64,000 nucleotides of DNA from a bacterium (GCA_009772925.1 WOUQ01000002.1:124001-188000); one strand, 5' to 3'; counted from the stretch's first letter, positions 24,060-32,293 are shown. The notes: a model not told the origin generated them from the sequence alone. A program made the numbers and translations.

Positions 24060-24359
24060 ATGCCCCTCGATCTCCTGCTGGTGTCCATCCTGCGCGTCCT
24101 CGTGGAGGTCGCCGGCTTCGCCCTCCTGGGCCAGGGCGTGCTCGCCCTGCTGGCGGGCAAGTACCGCCACCAGAACATCTTCTACAAGGTCCTGCAGGCG
24201 GTCACTGCGCCGGTGGTCAAGGCGACGCGCTTCGTCCTGCCACGCTTCATCATCGACGCGCACGTGCCCCTGATCGCCTTCTTCCTTTTGTTCTGGCTGT
24301 GGATCGTGCTGGCCGTGGCCAAACGCCATCTGTGCGGGCTGCATGGACTCGCCTGCTGA
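24060..24359 (+). CDS. Small two-helix membrane protein
   Basis: Encodes 99 residues with hydrophobic segments at about 5-32 and 68-90 and a basic, aromatic middle (GKYRHQNIFYKV). I do not recognise a named family. A TAAAAT hexamer lies near 24023 as a possible -10. The 3' end overlaps the start of the histidine kinase gene by 17 bases, suggesting translational coupling and possibly a functional pair with that membrane sensor (inference). Confidence 0.75.
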   Translation: MPLDLLLVSILRVLVEVAGFALLGQGVLALLAGKYRHQNIFYKVLQAVTAPVVKATRFVLPRFIIDAHVPLIAFFLLFWLWIVLAVAKRHLCGLHGLAC

Positions 24360-25986
24360 AATAGGCTCCAAGCGCAGCGCCCCTCCGGAAACCTCGTTCG
24401 CGATCTCCTGGAAGGTCCTGCTCGCCTATGGCATAGGCAGCATGGCGCTGGACGCGCTCAGCAACCCGCAGACCATCCTGCCCCTGGCCCTGGCGCCGTG
24501 GACGCCGCCACCGGGCCTGACCCTGGCCTTCCTGCTGCTGTACGGGCTGCATTACGCACCCTTCCTCATCGTCGTCACCTTCCTCGCGGGCATTCCCCTC
24601 TATGGCCTGCCTGCCGAATGGCTGCCGGCGCTGTGGGCCGCCACCCTGCTCATGCTCGGCCTGATGGCCCTGGCAGCCTGGCTGCTGCGCGGTTTGCGCT
24701 TCGATCCGCAGCTCTCCAGCCAGCGCGACCTGTCCTGGTTCCTGCTGGTGGCGGTGCTGGCGGCCTGGCTCGATTCCGGCGTGCACGTGTTCTCGCGCAG
24801 CCCGGAGGCGGCCCCCGACGTCTGGGCCTGGCTCGCCGATCTGGTCAACTACTGGGTGGGCGCGCTCATTCGCCTGCTGGTCATCGTCCCCCTGGTGCTG
24901 GTGCACGCGCGCGACGACTGGAACGCCTTCCGCCCGGAACGCGAGATGGTGTTGCAGGCTCTGGCCATCGCCCTCGCCCTGTGGGTGATCTTCGCCCTCA
25001 AGTACACCGACGAGTTCAAGTTCTTCTATCTGCTGTTCCTGCCCCTGATCTGGACCGCCATGCGCTACGGCATCCAGGGCGCCACCGTGGCCCTCGCGGC
25101 CTGCCACATCGGCATCAACGCCATCCTCGAATGGCGCGGCCTGCAAGTGGTGACGGTGGTGGAATTCCAGATGCTCATGCTCGGCCTGGCGGTGACCGGC
25201 CTGTTCCTGGGGCTGGCGGTCAGCACCCGGCGCGCCGCCGAGGAACGCCTGCTGCAACGCGAGGCCGAGCTCAACCAGGCCATGCGCCTGGCGGCGGCCG
25301 GCGAAATGGCGCAGGCCATCGCGCACGAACTCAACCAGCCGCTGGTGGCGGTGGCCAACTACGCGCGCGCCGGCCGCAGCATGCTGCAAGACCCCGCGCG
25401 CCACGCCGAACTGCTCGCCGACACCCTGGACAAGATCGACCGCGAAGCCAATCGCGCCGGTCGCGTCATGCGCCGGCTGCGCGAGTTCTTCCGTGGCGGC
25501 GGCCTGCGCCCGGAGAGCTTCACCGCCCAGGCCCTGGTGGAGGAGAGCCTGGCGCACGTGCGCCGGCGTACCGAGCGCCAGGGCATCGCCGTGCAGACCC
25601 TGTTCGAACCCGCGCTGCCCCGCCTCTACGCCGACCGCGTGCAGATGGGCACCGTACTGCACAACCTGCTGGCCAACGCAGTGGAGTCCCTCGGCGAACA
25701 GCCCAGCCTGTGGCGCGACATCAAGGTCGAGGTGACGCGGCAGGGCGCCGACCAGGTCTGCGTCTGCGTCGCCGACAACGGCCCCGGCGTCCGCGCGGAC
25801 ATGGAGGACAAGCTGTTCGAATCCTTTGCCACCAGCAAGACCGAGGGCATGGGCCTCGGCCTGGCCATCAGCCGCACCCTGGTGGAGGCCCACGGCGGCC
25901 AGCTGTGGCTGGATCGCGCCCGCCCCGCCCGCTTCTGTTTCACCCTGCCGACGGAGGCCGTCGAGCCTTCCACCCCCGATTCCTAG
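24343..25986 (+). CDS. Membrane sensor histidine kinase (MASE1-like)
   Basis: Encodes 547 residues. The N-terminal half (about 20-290) has seven or eight membrane helices and resembles MASE1-type integral sensors. The kinase core begins with a coiled coil ([15 protein letters not shown]), then the H-box with His328 ([11 protein letters not shown], the FixL/DctB-type version), an N-box LLANAVESL, and G-boxes DNGPGV and GMGLGLAIS. The ligand is unknown. No response regulator is adjacent. It overlaps the small membrane-protein gene and is followed by argJ after 19 bases, which could place argJ on the same transcript. Confidence 0.88.
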   Translation: MDSPAEIGSKRSAPPETSFAISWKVLLAYGIGSMALDALSNPQTILPLALAPWTPPPGLTLAFLLLYGLHYAPFLIVVTFLAGIPLYGLPAEWLPALWAATLLMLGLMALAAWLLRGLRFDPQLSSQRDLSWFLLVAVLAAWLDSGVHVFSRSPEAAPDVWAWLADLVNYWVGALIRLLVIVPLVLVHARDDWNAFRPEREMVLQALAIALALWVIFALKYTDEFKFFYLLFLPLIWTAMRYGIQGATVALAACHIGINAILEWRGLQVVTVVEFQMLMLGLAVTGLFLGLAVSTRRAAEERLLQREAELNQAMRLAAAGEMAQAIAHELNQPLVAVANYARAGRSMLQDPARHAELLADTLDKIDREANRAGRVMRRLREFFRGGGLRPESFTAQALVEESLAHVRRRTERQGIAVQTLFEPALPRLYADRVQMGTVLHNLLANAVESLGEQPSLWRDIKVEVTRQGADQVCVCVADNGPGVRADMEDKLFESFATSKTEGMGLGLAISRTLVEAHGGQLWLDRARPARFCFTLPTEAVEPSTPDS

Positions 25987-26005
25987 TGTTTTCCTGGAGT
26001 ACGCC

Positions 26006-27235
26006 ATGCCCGTCAACCTGTCCGCCCCCGATCCTCACTCCCTGTTGCCCGTTCCCGGTGTCGAGCTGGGCATCGCCAGCGCCGGCATCAAGAAGCCCGG
26101 TCGCCGCGATGTGCTGGTGATGCGCCTCGCCGCCGACTCGGAAGTCGTCGGCGTGTTCACCCAGAACCGCTTCTGCGCCGCCCCGGTCACCGTCTGCAAG
26201 GAACACCTGCACGGCGAGCAGGGCATCCGCGCCCTGCTGGTCAACACCGGCAACGCCAACGCCGGCACCGGCGCCGACGGCCTCGCCCGCGCCCGCGAGA
26301 CCTGCGCCGCCGTCGCCGCCGAGCTGGGCCTCCTGCCGGAACAGGTGCTGCCCTTCTCCACCGGCGTCATCCTGGAACCCCTGCCGGTGGGCAAGCTGAT
26401 CAACGCCCTGCCCGCCGCCGTCGCCGACCTCAAGCCCGCCAACTGGGCCGCCGCCGCCGAGGCCATCATGACCACCGACATCGTCGCCAAGGCGGCCAGC
26501 CGCAAGGTGGCGCTCGATGGCGTGGAGTTCGCGGTCACCGGCATCGCCAAGGGCTCCGGCATGATCCACCCGAACATGGCCACCATGCTGTCCTTCCTCG
26601 CCACCGACGCGCCGGTGTCCTGCGAGGCCCTGGAAGCCATGCTGCGCCACGCCGTGAACAAGTCCTTCAACTGCATCAGCGTCGACGGCGACACCTCCAC
26701 CAACGACTCCTGCATCCTCATCGCCACTGGAACCACCCCGGCGCCGGTGATCATGGATGACGGCGATTCCCGCTTCGCCAGCCTGCAAGCCGCCGTCACC
26801 GAGGTCATGATCCAGCTCGCGCAGGCCATCGTGCGCGACGGCGAGGGCGCCACCAAGTTCATGGAAGTGCGCGTCGAAGGCGGCAAGGACGAGGCCGAGT
26901 GCAAGCAGGTGGCCTACGCCATCGCCCGCTCGCCCCTGGTGAAGACCGCCTTCTTCGCCTCCGACCCCAACCTCGGCCGCATCCTCGCCGCCGTCGGCTA
27001 CGCCGGCATCGAGGATCTGGACGTGGATCGCATCCGCCTCTGGCTGGGCAACGTGCTGGTCGCGGAAAACGGCGGCCGCGCCGCGTCCTACCAGGAAGCC
27101 GAGGGCGCCCGCGTCATGGCCGCCCCGGAGATCGCCGTGCGCGTGGACCTGGCGCGGGGCAATACGGTGGCCACCGTGTGGACCTGCGACTTCTCCTACG
27201 ACTACGTGAAGATCAACGCGGAATATCGGACCTGA
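26006..27235 (+). CDS. argJ: ArgJ, glutamate N-acetyltransferase / amino-acid acetyltransferase
   Basis: Encodes 409 residues, the family length. It transfers acetyl groups between N-acetylornithine and glutamate in arginine biosynthesis. The self-cleavage site is in MATMLSFL; the Thr that becomes the nucleophile is residue 193. Other family stretches are [11 protein letters not shown] near the start of the substrate site, and the C-terminal [12 protein letters not shown] lies before ATG 26006. A diverged second copy of its last 28 codons lies 2.1 kb downstream at 29331-29414. Confidence 0.97.
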   Translation: MPVNLSAPDPHSLLPVPGVELGIASAGIKKPGRRDVLVMRLAADSEVVGVFTQNRFCAAPVTVCKEHLHGEQGIRALLVNTGNANAGTGADGLARARETCAAVAAELGLLPEQVLPFSTGVILEPLPVGKLINALPAAVADLKPANWAAAAEAIMTTDIVAKAASRKVALDGVEFAVTGIAKGSGMIHPNMATMLSFLATDAPVSCEALEAMLRHAVNKSFNCISVDGDTSTNDSCILIATGTTPAPVIMDDGDSRFASLQAAVTEVMIQLAQAIVRDGEGATKFMEVRVEGGKDEAECKQVAYAIARSPLVKTAFFASDPNLGRILAAVGYAGIEDLDVDRIRLWLGNVLVAENGGRAASYQEAEGARVMAAPEIAVRVDLARGNTVATVWTCDFSYDYVKINAEYRT

Positions 27236-27286
27236 ACCTTCTATCATTCCCCCTATGAGGTCCAGCAGGCACAAGAAGGAGCCATC

Positions 27287-27517
27287 ATGAACACCCGAGT
27301 TGAGGCCATGGTCGAGCAAGCGAAAGTCCTGTCGGCGGAGGAGCGGGTCGCACTGCTCGACGCGCTGGGTGAGTTGTTCAGCCCGCCCGATGCGCAATGG
27401 CAGGAAGCCTGGGCCAGGGAAAGCGAGGACCGCCTCGCGGCCTATGAGGCGGGGAAGATCGAGGCGGAGGACTTCGATGTGGCGATGGCCCGGCTGCGCA
27501 GGGAATTCCTGGGGTAA
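27287..27517 (+). CDS. Addiction-module antitoxin (stability-protein type)
   Basis: Encodes 76 residues. An N-terminal helix (VEAMVEQAKVLSAEERVALLDAL) and an acidic C-terminus match the small 'addiction module' component family that precedes ParE/RelE toxins. There is no clear DNA-binding fold. AAGGAG lies before ATG 27287. The stop overlaps the first base of the toxin ATG (TAATG), the usual coupling of type II modules. The pair sits directly downstream of argJ at the edge of the accessory region. Confidence 0.88.
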   Translation: MNTRVEAMVEQAKVLSAEERVALLDALGELFSPPDAQWQEAWARESEDRLAAYEAGKIEAEDFDVAMARLRREFLG

Positions 27518-27846
27518 TGAAGGTTCGCCTGCTGTCCGTCGCCAGTGCCGAATTGGCGGAAACGCTGGCCTGGTATCGTGAACGCAGTCCCCGCGCGGCG
27601 GAGGGTTTCTGGTTGCGCGTCCAGGAAGCGCGGCGCTCTATCGCCTTGTTCCCGCTTGCCGCGCCACCCATCTCCCGGCGGGCGCGGCGATTCATTCTTT
27701 CCGGTTACCCCTACGATCTCGTCTATAGCGTACTGGCGGATGAAATCGTTGTTCTGGCCGTGGCTCATCACAGCAGGCAACCGAAATACTGGTCGCATCG
27801 TTTGCGGCAGGTTCCGGGAAAGGTTGCGCCGCCGAAGTCTGAGTAG
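27517..27846 (+). CDS. ParE/RelE-family toxin
   Basis: Encodes 109 residues. It has the ParE-like arrangement: N-terminal VRLLSVASAELAETLAWYRERSP, a basic middle, then 'RRARRFILSGYPYDLVYSVLADEIVVLAVAHHSRQPKYW', where the YxLVY and AHHSRxP segments are typical of this toxin branch. The target (gyrase or ribosome-bound mRNA) cannot be told. It is coupled to the antitoxin at 27287-27517 and converges on a DUF2189 gene 21 bases away. Confidence 0.88.
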   Translation: MKVRLLSVASAELAETLAWYRERSPRAAEGFWLRVQEARRSIALFPLAAPPISRRARRFILSGYPYDLVYSVLADEIVVLAVAHHSRQPKYWSHRLRQVPGKVAPPKSE

Positions 27847-27867
27847 TCGCCGTTACTTGCCGCCGCC

Positions 27868-28656
27868 TTACCCGCCGGCCGGCACCAGGTCGCGGTAGGC
27901 ATGCCAACTGGCGTGCCCGATCAGGGGCAGGGCGATGACCAGCCCCAGATAGAAGGTGGCCATGCCCAGCCCGACGATGCCTACGATCAGGCTGGCCCAC
28001 AGCATCATGGCGGGCATGTTGCCCAGCACCGACTTGATGCTGAAGCGAATCGCGGTAAAGCCATCCACCTGGCGATCGATGAGCATGGGCACGGTGATGA
28101 CGCTGATGGCGAAGGCACACCAGGCGATCACAAAACCGACCAGGATGCTGGCGAGGGTGAACGTGAACCCCTCCTCGGACAGAAATACGCGAGCGACAAA
28201 GTTGTCGAATGTCGGTGAGCTGCCCTCATAGAGCAGCGCGAACAGTCCGACGTTGGCGACAAACCAGATGTTCAGGAGAATGGTGAAGCCGGTGCTGACC
28301 ATGGACACCTGGCTTTGGTTGAGCTTCCAGGCCTGATACGCGCTGCACCCCGCGAGGGGCTCGCCCCGCTCCAGATGCGCGCTCATCAGGTACAGGCCGA
28401 TGCCCAGTGGTGGCGCGACGATGAAAAAGCCGGCGACCAGGAAGGGCAGCATGAACAGGCTGTCCGTGCTCCACACCAGCCAGGTGATCAGTCCGCTGAT
28501 CAGCACGATGCCCGCGCCGTAGCGCAGGCTGTAGAGCCCCGCCGAGCCGATATCGCGCCAGCCCTTGGCCAGCCAGGTAAACGGCTGGCCAAGGGGGATG
28601 CGGTTGACTTCGAGCTCGTCCCATCGCGTGCTTCCTGTGTAGGCGGTCTGTTCCAT
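27868..28656 (-). CDS. DUF2189 integral membrane protein
   Basis: Encodes 262 residues with about six membrane helices. The N-terminus VNRIPLGQPFTWLAKGWRDI and the PPLGIGLYLMSAHLERGEP segment are characteristic of DUF2189, a proteobacterial inner-membrane family of unknown function. GGAG lies just before the start at 28656. The next minus-strand gene upstream (DUF456) is 109 bases away. Confidence 0.88.
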   Translation of the reverse strand: MEQTAYTGSTRWDELEVNRIPLGQPFTWLAKGWRDIGSAGLYSLRYGAGIVLISGLITWLVWSTDSLFMLPFLVAGFFIVAPPLGIGLYLMSAHLERGEPLAGCSAYQAWKLNQSQVSMVSTGFTILLNIWFVANVGLFALLYEGSSPTFDNFVARVFLSEEGFTFTLASILVGFVIAWCAFAISVITVPMLIDRQVDGFTAIRFSIKSVLGNMPAMMLWASLIVGIVGLGMATFYLGLVIALPLIGHASWHAYRDLVPAGG

Positions 28657-28765
28657 GGTTCTCCTCTCTTATTGCTTTACCGCGGAATGCGGCAAATCGT
28701 ATGCGACCCGAACAACCCTCTGCATCCTCGGTGCCACTTCCCCACTCCAAGCGCCCGGAACCCTC

Positions 28766-29248
28766 TCAAAACAGCAGGGCCGCGACAAAAATGCCCACCA
28801 TGATAAATGCCAGCCCCACTTTGGCGATGAGCCCCAGCATGATGCCGACCCAGGTGGCGACCCCGACCTTGACGGCGCGGGCCTGGTCTCTCCGCGCCAG
28901 GTACTCGCCCACTGCGGCGCCGACCAGGGGCATGAAGAACACGCCCACCAGGCCCATGAAAAGACCCAGCACCGTGCCCACTGCCGCCCCCAGCAGAGCC
29001 AGTTTGCTGGCGCCGGCTTTCCTAGCGCCGAGGAGCCCGGCGACATAGTCCAAGGCCCAGGCCAGCACCGCCAGCACGGTGATCACCACCACGGTGGTCA
29101 TGCCGACACGAGCGAAATCGTCGATCCAGGCCCCCAGCACGATGCCGCCCCAGACCAGCACGGTGCCCGGCAGAACAGGCAGCACGGTGCCCGCCAGGCC
29201 CAGCAGAATCAGGATGACGGACAAGATCCACAACAAGGTGATTTCCAA
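28766..29248 (-). CDS. DUF456 membrane protein
   Basis: Encodes 160 residues, strongly hydrophobic with about five helices and Gly-rich packing motifs. LLGLAGTVLPVLPGTVLVWGG near the N-terminus is the DUF456 hallmark. Function is unknown. It is followed downstream by DUF2189 and preceded upstream by the argJ-tail relic. Confidence 0.88.
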   Translation of the reverse strand: MEITLLWILSVILILLGLAGTVLPVLPGTVLVWGGIVLGAWIDDFARVGMTTVVVITVLAVLAWALDYVAGLLGARKAGASKLALLGAAVGTVLGLFMGLVGVFFMPLVGAAVGEYLARRDQARAVKVGVATWVGIMLGLIAKVGLAFIMVGIFVAALLF

Positions 29249-29330
29249 GATACGCCCTTGATTTCAACAATAAGACGCGCATTGTGCGTCATCCGGAAAC
29301 CGTGGATGCATCGCTCCACCCCGGCTCATC

Positions 29331-29414
29331 GTTAAGGTTACCCAGGTCGCTACCATGTGGACCCACGATTTCTCCTCCGGCTCCGTGAAGATCGACGCGG
29401 AATACCCGACCTGA
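29331..29414 (+). pseudogene. Relic of an argJ 3' end
   Basis: Reads as 27 codons plus stop, ending 'VATMWTHDFSSGSVKIDAEYPT', against '[22 protein letters not shown]' at the end of the intact argJ. The codons align without gaps and many differences are synonymous, so this once encoded protein. No upstream part of argJ is present. Confidence 0.85.
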
Positions 29415-29494
29415 TTTCCCGCGCAGCCACCTCGCCAACGAGAATGGAACGTGCAATTTCTCAATTCAATTGACCATTTGCACGAAAGAGCCTC

Positions 29495-29891
29495 GGATTC
29501 GCCCCGATCCCTCGTGAAGCCGCCTCCAGTCTTCGCCAGCTTGCCGGCTGGTACCCCGTGGTCGCCCTCACCGGCCCGCGTCAGGCCGGCAAGACCACCC
29601 TGGCCCGTGCCGTCTTTCCGGACAAACCCTATGCCAGCCTGGAAGATGCCGATACCCGCGCCTTTGCCCTGGCTGATCCGCGCCGCTTTCTCGGCCAGTT
29701 CCCCGAGGGCGCCATCCTCGACGAGGTACAGCGCGGCCCTGGACAGGTTCGACGCGCTGGCCGGATCCACTCAGGGCATGGTCGTCATGGGTGGCGACCA
29801 GGGGCAGCCGCGTAGTCCTTTCCCGGCCATTTCCTGGCGGGAGCTGGGAGATGCGCTGAAAAGCAGCCTGGGAACCCGCCAATCGCCGTGA
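29495..29891 (+). pseudogene. Internally deleted DUF4143-type AAA ATPase
   Basis: The first part (about 29495-29738) encodes the N-terminus of this family: 'WYPVVALTGPRQAGKTTLA' with Walker A GPRQAGKT, then 'PYASLEDADTRAFALADPR' and the Walker B region 'AILDEVQR'. The last part (about 29739-29891), in another frame, encodes a family-like C-terminus: 'GMVVMGGDQGQPRS' and 'ISWRELGDAL'. Roughly 250 middle codons (including the DUF4143 domain) are missing and the frame is shifted at the junction. There is no good start codon. It is a decayed orphan ATPase, a family often found near toxin-antitoxin genes. Confidence 0.8.
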
Positions 29892-29912
29892 ATATTTCCG
29901 GCCGCCCGGCCA

Positions 29913-30245
29913 TCAGTGGGCGAGCGTCTTCGAGAACACATTGAGGACCACCACACCGGCGATGATCAGCGCCAGACCGATGAGCGCGGGCGTGTCCAGC
30001 ACCTGCCCGAAGAACAGCCAGGCGATCAGGGCGATCAGCGCAACGCCCACGCCGGACCAAATCGCATAAGCCACGCCGATCGGGATGGTCTTCAGCGTGA
30101 GCGACAGAAAGTAGAACGCGGATGCATAGCCGACGGTGACGATGACGGACGGCCATAAGCGGGTAAAACCTTCGGACGCCTTCAACGCCGAAGTCGCGAC
30201 GACTTCGCTGACGATCGCCACGGACAGAAAAACCCATTGCTGCAT
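29913..30245 (-). CDS. SMR-family small multidrug efflux protein
   Basis: Encodes 110 residues, exactly the EmrE length, with four membrane helices. The essential glutamate is Glu14 in [13 protein letters not shown], and the [20 protein letters not shown] segment is the family signature. It exports cationic compounds in exchange for protons as a dimer. It could equally belong to the guanidinium-exporting branch, which eye inspection cannot separate. It may share a transcript with the ORF at 30276-30557 upstream. Confidence 0.9.
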   Translation of the reverse strand: MQQWVFLSVAIVSEVVATSALKASEGFTRLWPSVIVTVGYASAFYFLSLTLKTIPIGVAYAIWSGVGVALIALIAWLFFGQVLDTPALIGLALIIAGVVVLNVFSKTLAH

Positions 30246-30275
30246 GCTTGTAATCCTCGGTATTGGGACGCCCGG

Positions 30276-30557
30276 CTAGAACAGCCCGGCAAGCGCCGAA
30301 GACGTGGTGGTGCCGGGCACGGCCCGGTCCGCGACATAGACGACGGACAGGAGGGCCACGGACAAGCCCGGCGCCACCGCGAAAACCACGCCTGGGCGCA
30401 ACCCGCTTGCGGCGCACCACCCACGTATCAAGGCCTCGCAGCCGCCCCGAGCGCCCAGGCCGAGGATCAACTCCCGCAGCGACTGCACAAGCTCGAAGCG
30501 CGCGGGATCGAGAAAGCGGATGTCTTCGAGAAGTTTTTCGATGCGTTCGGCGGACAT
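30276..30557 (-). CDS. Small ORF, possibly a decayed DUF1801-type protein
   Basis: Encodes 93 residues. The first 35 (MSAERIEKLLEDIRFLDPARFELVQSL-type) match the start of DUF1801 proteins, but the following part loses the expected EEVKYGG segment and ends hydrophobic (GLSVALLSVVYVADRAVPG). It may be a frameshifted remnant. It ends 30 bases before the SMR gene start. Confidence 0.4.
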   Translation of the reverse strand: MSAERIEKLLEDIRFLDPARFELVQSLRELILGLGARGGCEALIRGWCAASGLRPGVVFAVAPGLSVALLSVVYVADRAVPGTTTSSALAGLF

Positions 30558-30611
30558 GGAGTCAGGGATGTAAGGAGTGAAGGCGTCGGGCGGGTTTCAT
30601 CGTGGCTTGAA

Positions 30612-30654
30612 GGTTGATTGACTCTGACCCCATTGGCCTACCATTGGCCTATCG
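30612..30654. repeat. GACTCTGACCCC repeat, copy 1
   Basis: GGTTGATTGACTCTGACCCC is followed by a tandem 11-base repeat (CATTGGCCTAC CATTGGCCTA). Copies 2 and 3 are at 32053-32096 and 32244-32276. Copy 1 lies 20 bases beyond the stop of the HigA-like antitoxin. Confidence 0.75.
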
Positions 30655-30673
30655 GACCGAGGTCATCGCCGCC

Positions 30674-30934
30674 TTATGCGGCGCGCTCAAGCGAAACCTC
30701 CCAGCCGGGGAATACGAGAACAGCGGGATGGCAGTTAAGGGCGCGGGCGAGTACCTTGGCGCGTTCAACACCCAAATTAACGCGACTGTTCTCGATGGCG
30801 GAAATGGTCGCTTGAGGAATGCCGGTAAGTTCGGAGAGTTGGCTTTGGCTCAACTCCTGGAGTTCGCGCAGAATGCGGACAGACTCTCCCACCGAGACCT
30901 CGATGCGTTTTTTAGCAGGGCGGAACTCTTTCAT
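30674..30934 (-). CDS. HigA-like XRE antitoxin
   Basis: Encodes 86 residues from Met at 30934. An N-terminal KEFRPAKKRIEVS is followed by a helix-turn-helix of the XRE class (LRELQELSQSQLSELTGIPQATISAIENSR). Its ATG is one base after the toxin stop codon. The order toxin then antitoxin is that of HigBA modules; HigA-like proteins neutralise the toxin and repress the operon. Confidence 0.85.
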   Translation of the reverse strand: MKEFRPAKKRIEVSVGESVRILRELQELSQSQLSELTGIPQATISAIENSRVNLGVERAKVLARALNCHPAVLVFPGWEVSLERAA

Positions 30935-30935
30935 T

Positions 30936-31172
30936 TCATGGTCTCCTGTAATCGTGGGCGGTGACTTGGACAACCTGAATCTGCATTACGCTGGCAACAA
31001 CCCGGTAGATCACCCGCAACTGAAGCCCGAGCCGAGAGGATCGATGGTCTTTCCACTCGCCAGACAGGGCTTCATCGTGAAACCCCTTGATGGCTCTCAG
31101 TCCTTGTGGCCCTGAAAGCCTGGCAATGTCCTTCCATTTTCGTAACGCTTTAGAACCTTTGCTTAAAACCAC
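30936..31172 (-). CDS. RelE/HigB-like toxin, possibly 5'-truncated
   Basis: Encodes 78 residues from a GTG at 31172. The sequence WKDHRSSRLGLQLRVIYRVV and VQVTAHDYRR match the RelE/HigB/YafQ fold, in which such Arg, His and Tyr residues cleave ribosome-bound mRNA. The start overlaps the preceding membrane-protein gene by 23 bases, and homologues usually have several more N-terminal residues, so the first codons may have been lost when the AT-rich block joined here. Confidence 0.75.
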   Translation of the reverse strand: MVLSKGSKALRKWKDIARLSGPQGLRAIKGFHDEALSGEWKDHRSSRLGLQLRVIYRVVASVMQIQVVQVTAHDYRRP

Positions 31173-31611
31173 TTATTACCCATGCAATACCGTAGCCGAC
31201 TGCATAGATTAATATGTTTATAGAGAGCCAGGCGAGTATATTACTCAGAACAAGAGACAAGTTTCGCCTTTTGGATTCTTCTTTCAAGATGTCAAAATAG
31301 TGATTACTTACCTGTTCAATGGCGGCGACATTGTAATCCTTGTCAAAATGTAGTGTGTGCCCATTAGGAATACTCACAGACGTGGCAGAATGCACATCAC
31401 TATTTCCAATTGTATTATTTGGCTTAATGATTAGTTTCTTCCTGTCCTCATCGTTCAATCGTAAATAATAGGCGTCGTCATGCGGTATATCCACAGCGGT
31501 TGCAAGATTAGAAAACACAAAATAACCAAATGGGGTTATAGATACCACAGATAAAACAACCCACAACCGCAGCCATCCATTCAATTTTACTGTCATGTTA
31601 TACGCCACCAC
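31150..31611 (-). CDS. Two-helix membrane protein, module copy 2
   Basis: Encodes 153 residues (or 148 from Met at 31596). One membrane helix near the N-terminus (LNGWLRLWVVLSVVSITPF) and one near the C-terminus (LAWLSINILIYAVGYGIAW) enclose an extracytoplasmic loop of about 85 residues. Both ends match the 120-residue protein at 32667-33029 (KLNGW-RLW-VL at the start, GY-----W---GFK at the end), so they are paralogues. AT-rich codon use contrasts with the core genes. It directly follows a Rap1a/Tai-like gene. Function is unknown. Confidence 0.75.
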   Translation of the reverse strand: MVAYNMTVKLNGWLRLWVVLSVVSITPFGYFVFSNLATAVDIPHDDAYYLRLNDEDRKKLIIKPNNTIGNSDVHSATSVSIPNGHTLHFDKDYNVAAIEQVSNHYFDILKEESKRRNLSLVLSNILAWLSINILIYAVGYGIAWVISGFKQRF

Positions 31612-31629
31612 TGTTATAACATTAAAACA

Positions 31630-31989
31630 CTAAAAAAAGCATCCGAATGCACGTGAGTACGCAGATAAAAGCGCTCTTGATGCATTGTCAGTGTTTGATA
31701 GATTGGCCTTCTTAAGATACGTCCTAAATACTGATAGTAAGTAGTGCACATCTTGAGGACCTCCATTATCACATTTAATATTGGGCATATGTCTCAAGGC
31801 ATCTAAGGTTGCTGTAAGATAACCAGAACAGTAGTCATTGAGCTTGTCGCCAACAATCTCCCCACTTCCGCTCATAACAAATTGCTTCTTATCACACTTT
31901 TCTCCCAGTTGCTCAATAGTTAAGTCCGTGGCAAAAGTTTCCACAGATATCATGCAGACTAAACATGCTGCGACGAACCGGTGTTTCAT
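31630..31989 (-). CDS. Rap1a/Tai-like secreted protein, module copy 2
   Basis: Encodes 119 residues. A signal peptide (FVAACLVCMISVETFA, cut near residue 20) is followed by a small helical domain with conserved Cys: TIEQLGEKCDK, then NDYCSGYLTATLDAL, then a Cys before GGPQD, and a C-terminal SAFGCF-like 'YSRAFGCFF'. The C-x-GY and terminal C pattern is that of the Rap1a/Tai family of periplasmic proteins, some of which protect against type VI amidase effectors. No effector gene is adjacent, so immunity is inference. It is a diverged paralogue of 32294-32674. Confidence 0.65.
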   Translation of the reverse strand: MKHRFVAACLVCMISVETFATDLTIEQLGEKCDKKQFVMSGSGEIVGDKLNDYCSGYLTATLDALRHMPNIKCDNGGPQDVHYLLSVFRTYLKKANLSNTDNASRALLSAYSRAFGCFF

Positions 31990-32052
31990 ACAATTTCTGA
32001 CTCTATTTTATTTCCAAGCGGAAGGACCGGGGTCACATTATGTTCCATGAAT

Positions 32053-32096
32053 GGTTGATTTGACCCTGACCCCATTGATTTACCATTGATTTAATC
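32053..32096. repeat. GACCCTGACCCC repeat, copy 2
   Basis: GGTTGATTTGACCCTGACCCC is followed by the tandem CATTGATTTAC CATTGATTTA. It has the same architecture as copy 1 with changed internal letters. It abuts and truncates the 3' end of the hicA relic. Confidence 0.75.
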
Positions 32097-32243
32097 GCCG
32101 TCGTGAAACGCAAAGACAACATCGGGCCAACCTTCGCGGGTCAGCGTGCGATGAGAACCGGATTGCCGTTTCAGTATCCACCCAATGCCAAACAGCGCGG
32201 CAGGCAGGCGCTTGGCCTTGATGGACGGCCACTGACACAGAAA
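32091..32243 (-). pseudogene. hicA toxin relic
   Basis: Encodes about 50 residues of a HicA-type toxin: 'QWPSIKAKRL', then 'GIGWILKRQSGSHRTL' with the catalytic His of the GSHR motif, then 'WPDVVFAFHDGD' and a stop. The normal C-terminus (the EIGP...ARIAKHTGL region) is missing and no start codon precedes QWPS. Both ends coincide with copies 2 and 3 of the GACCC repeat. No hicB is present. This fills most of the 304-base gap between the two Rap1a-like genes. Confidence 0.8.
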
Positions 32244-32276
32244 GTTAATCGTCTCTGACCCCGTTTGCCTAGCATC
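32244..32276. repeat. GTCTCTGACCCC repeat, copy 3 (partial)
   Basis: AGTTAATCGTCTCTGACCCC is followed by a degenerate GTTTGCCTAGCAT, corresponding to the first half of copies 1 and 2. It marks the 5' boundary of the hicA relic. Confidence 0.6.
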
Positions 32277-32293
32277 AATAATATGATCATTGA

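Noticed and set aside
31596-31625. Possible second attC between the Rap1a-like and membrane genes (GTTATAAC, GTATAAC)
   Set aside because: The cores deviate from GTTRRRY/RYYYAAC and there is no paired stem of suitable length.
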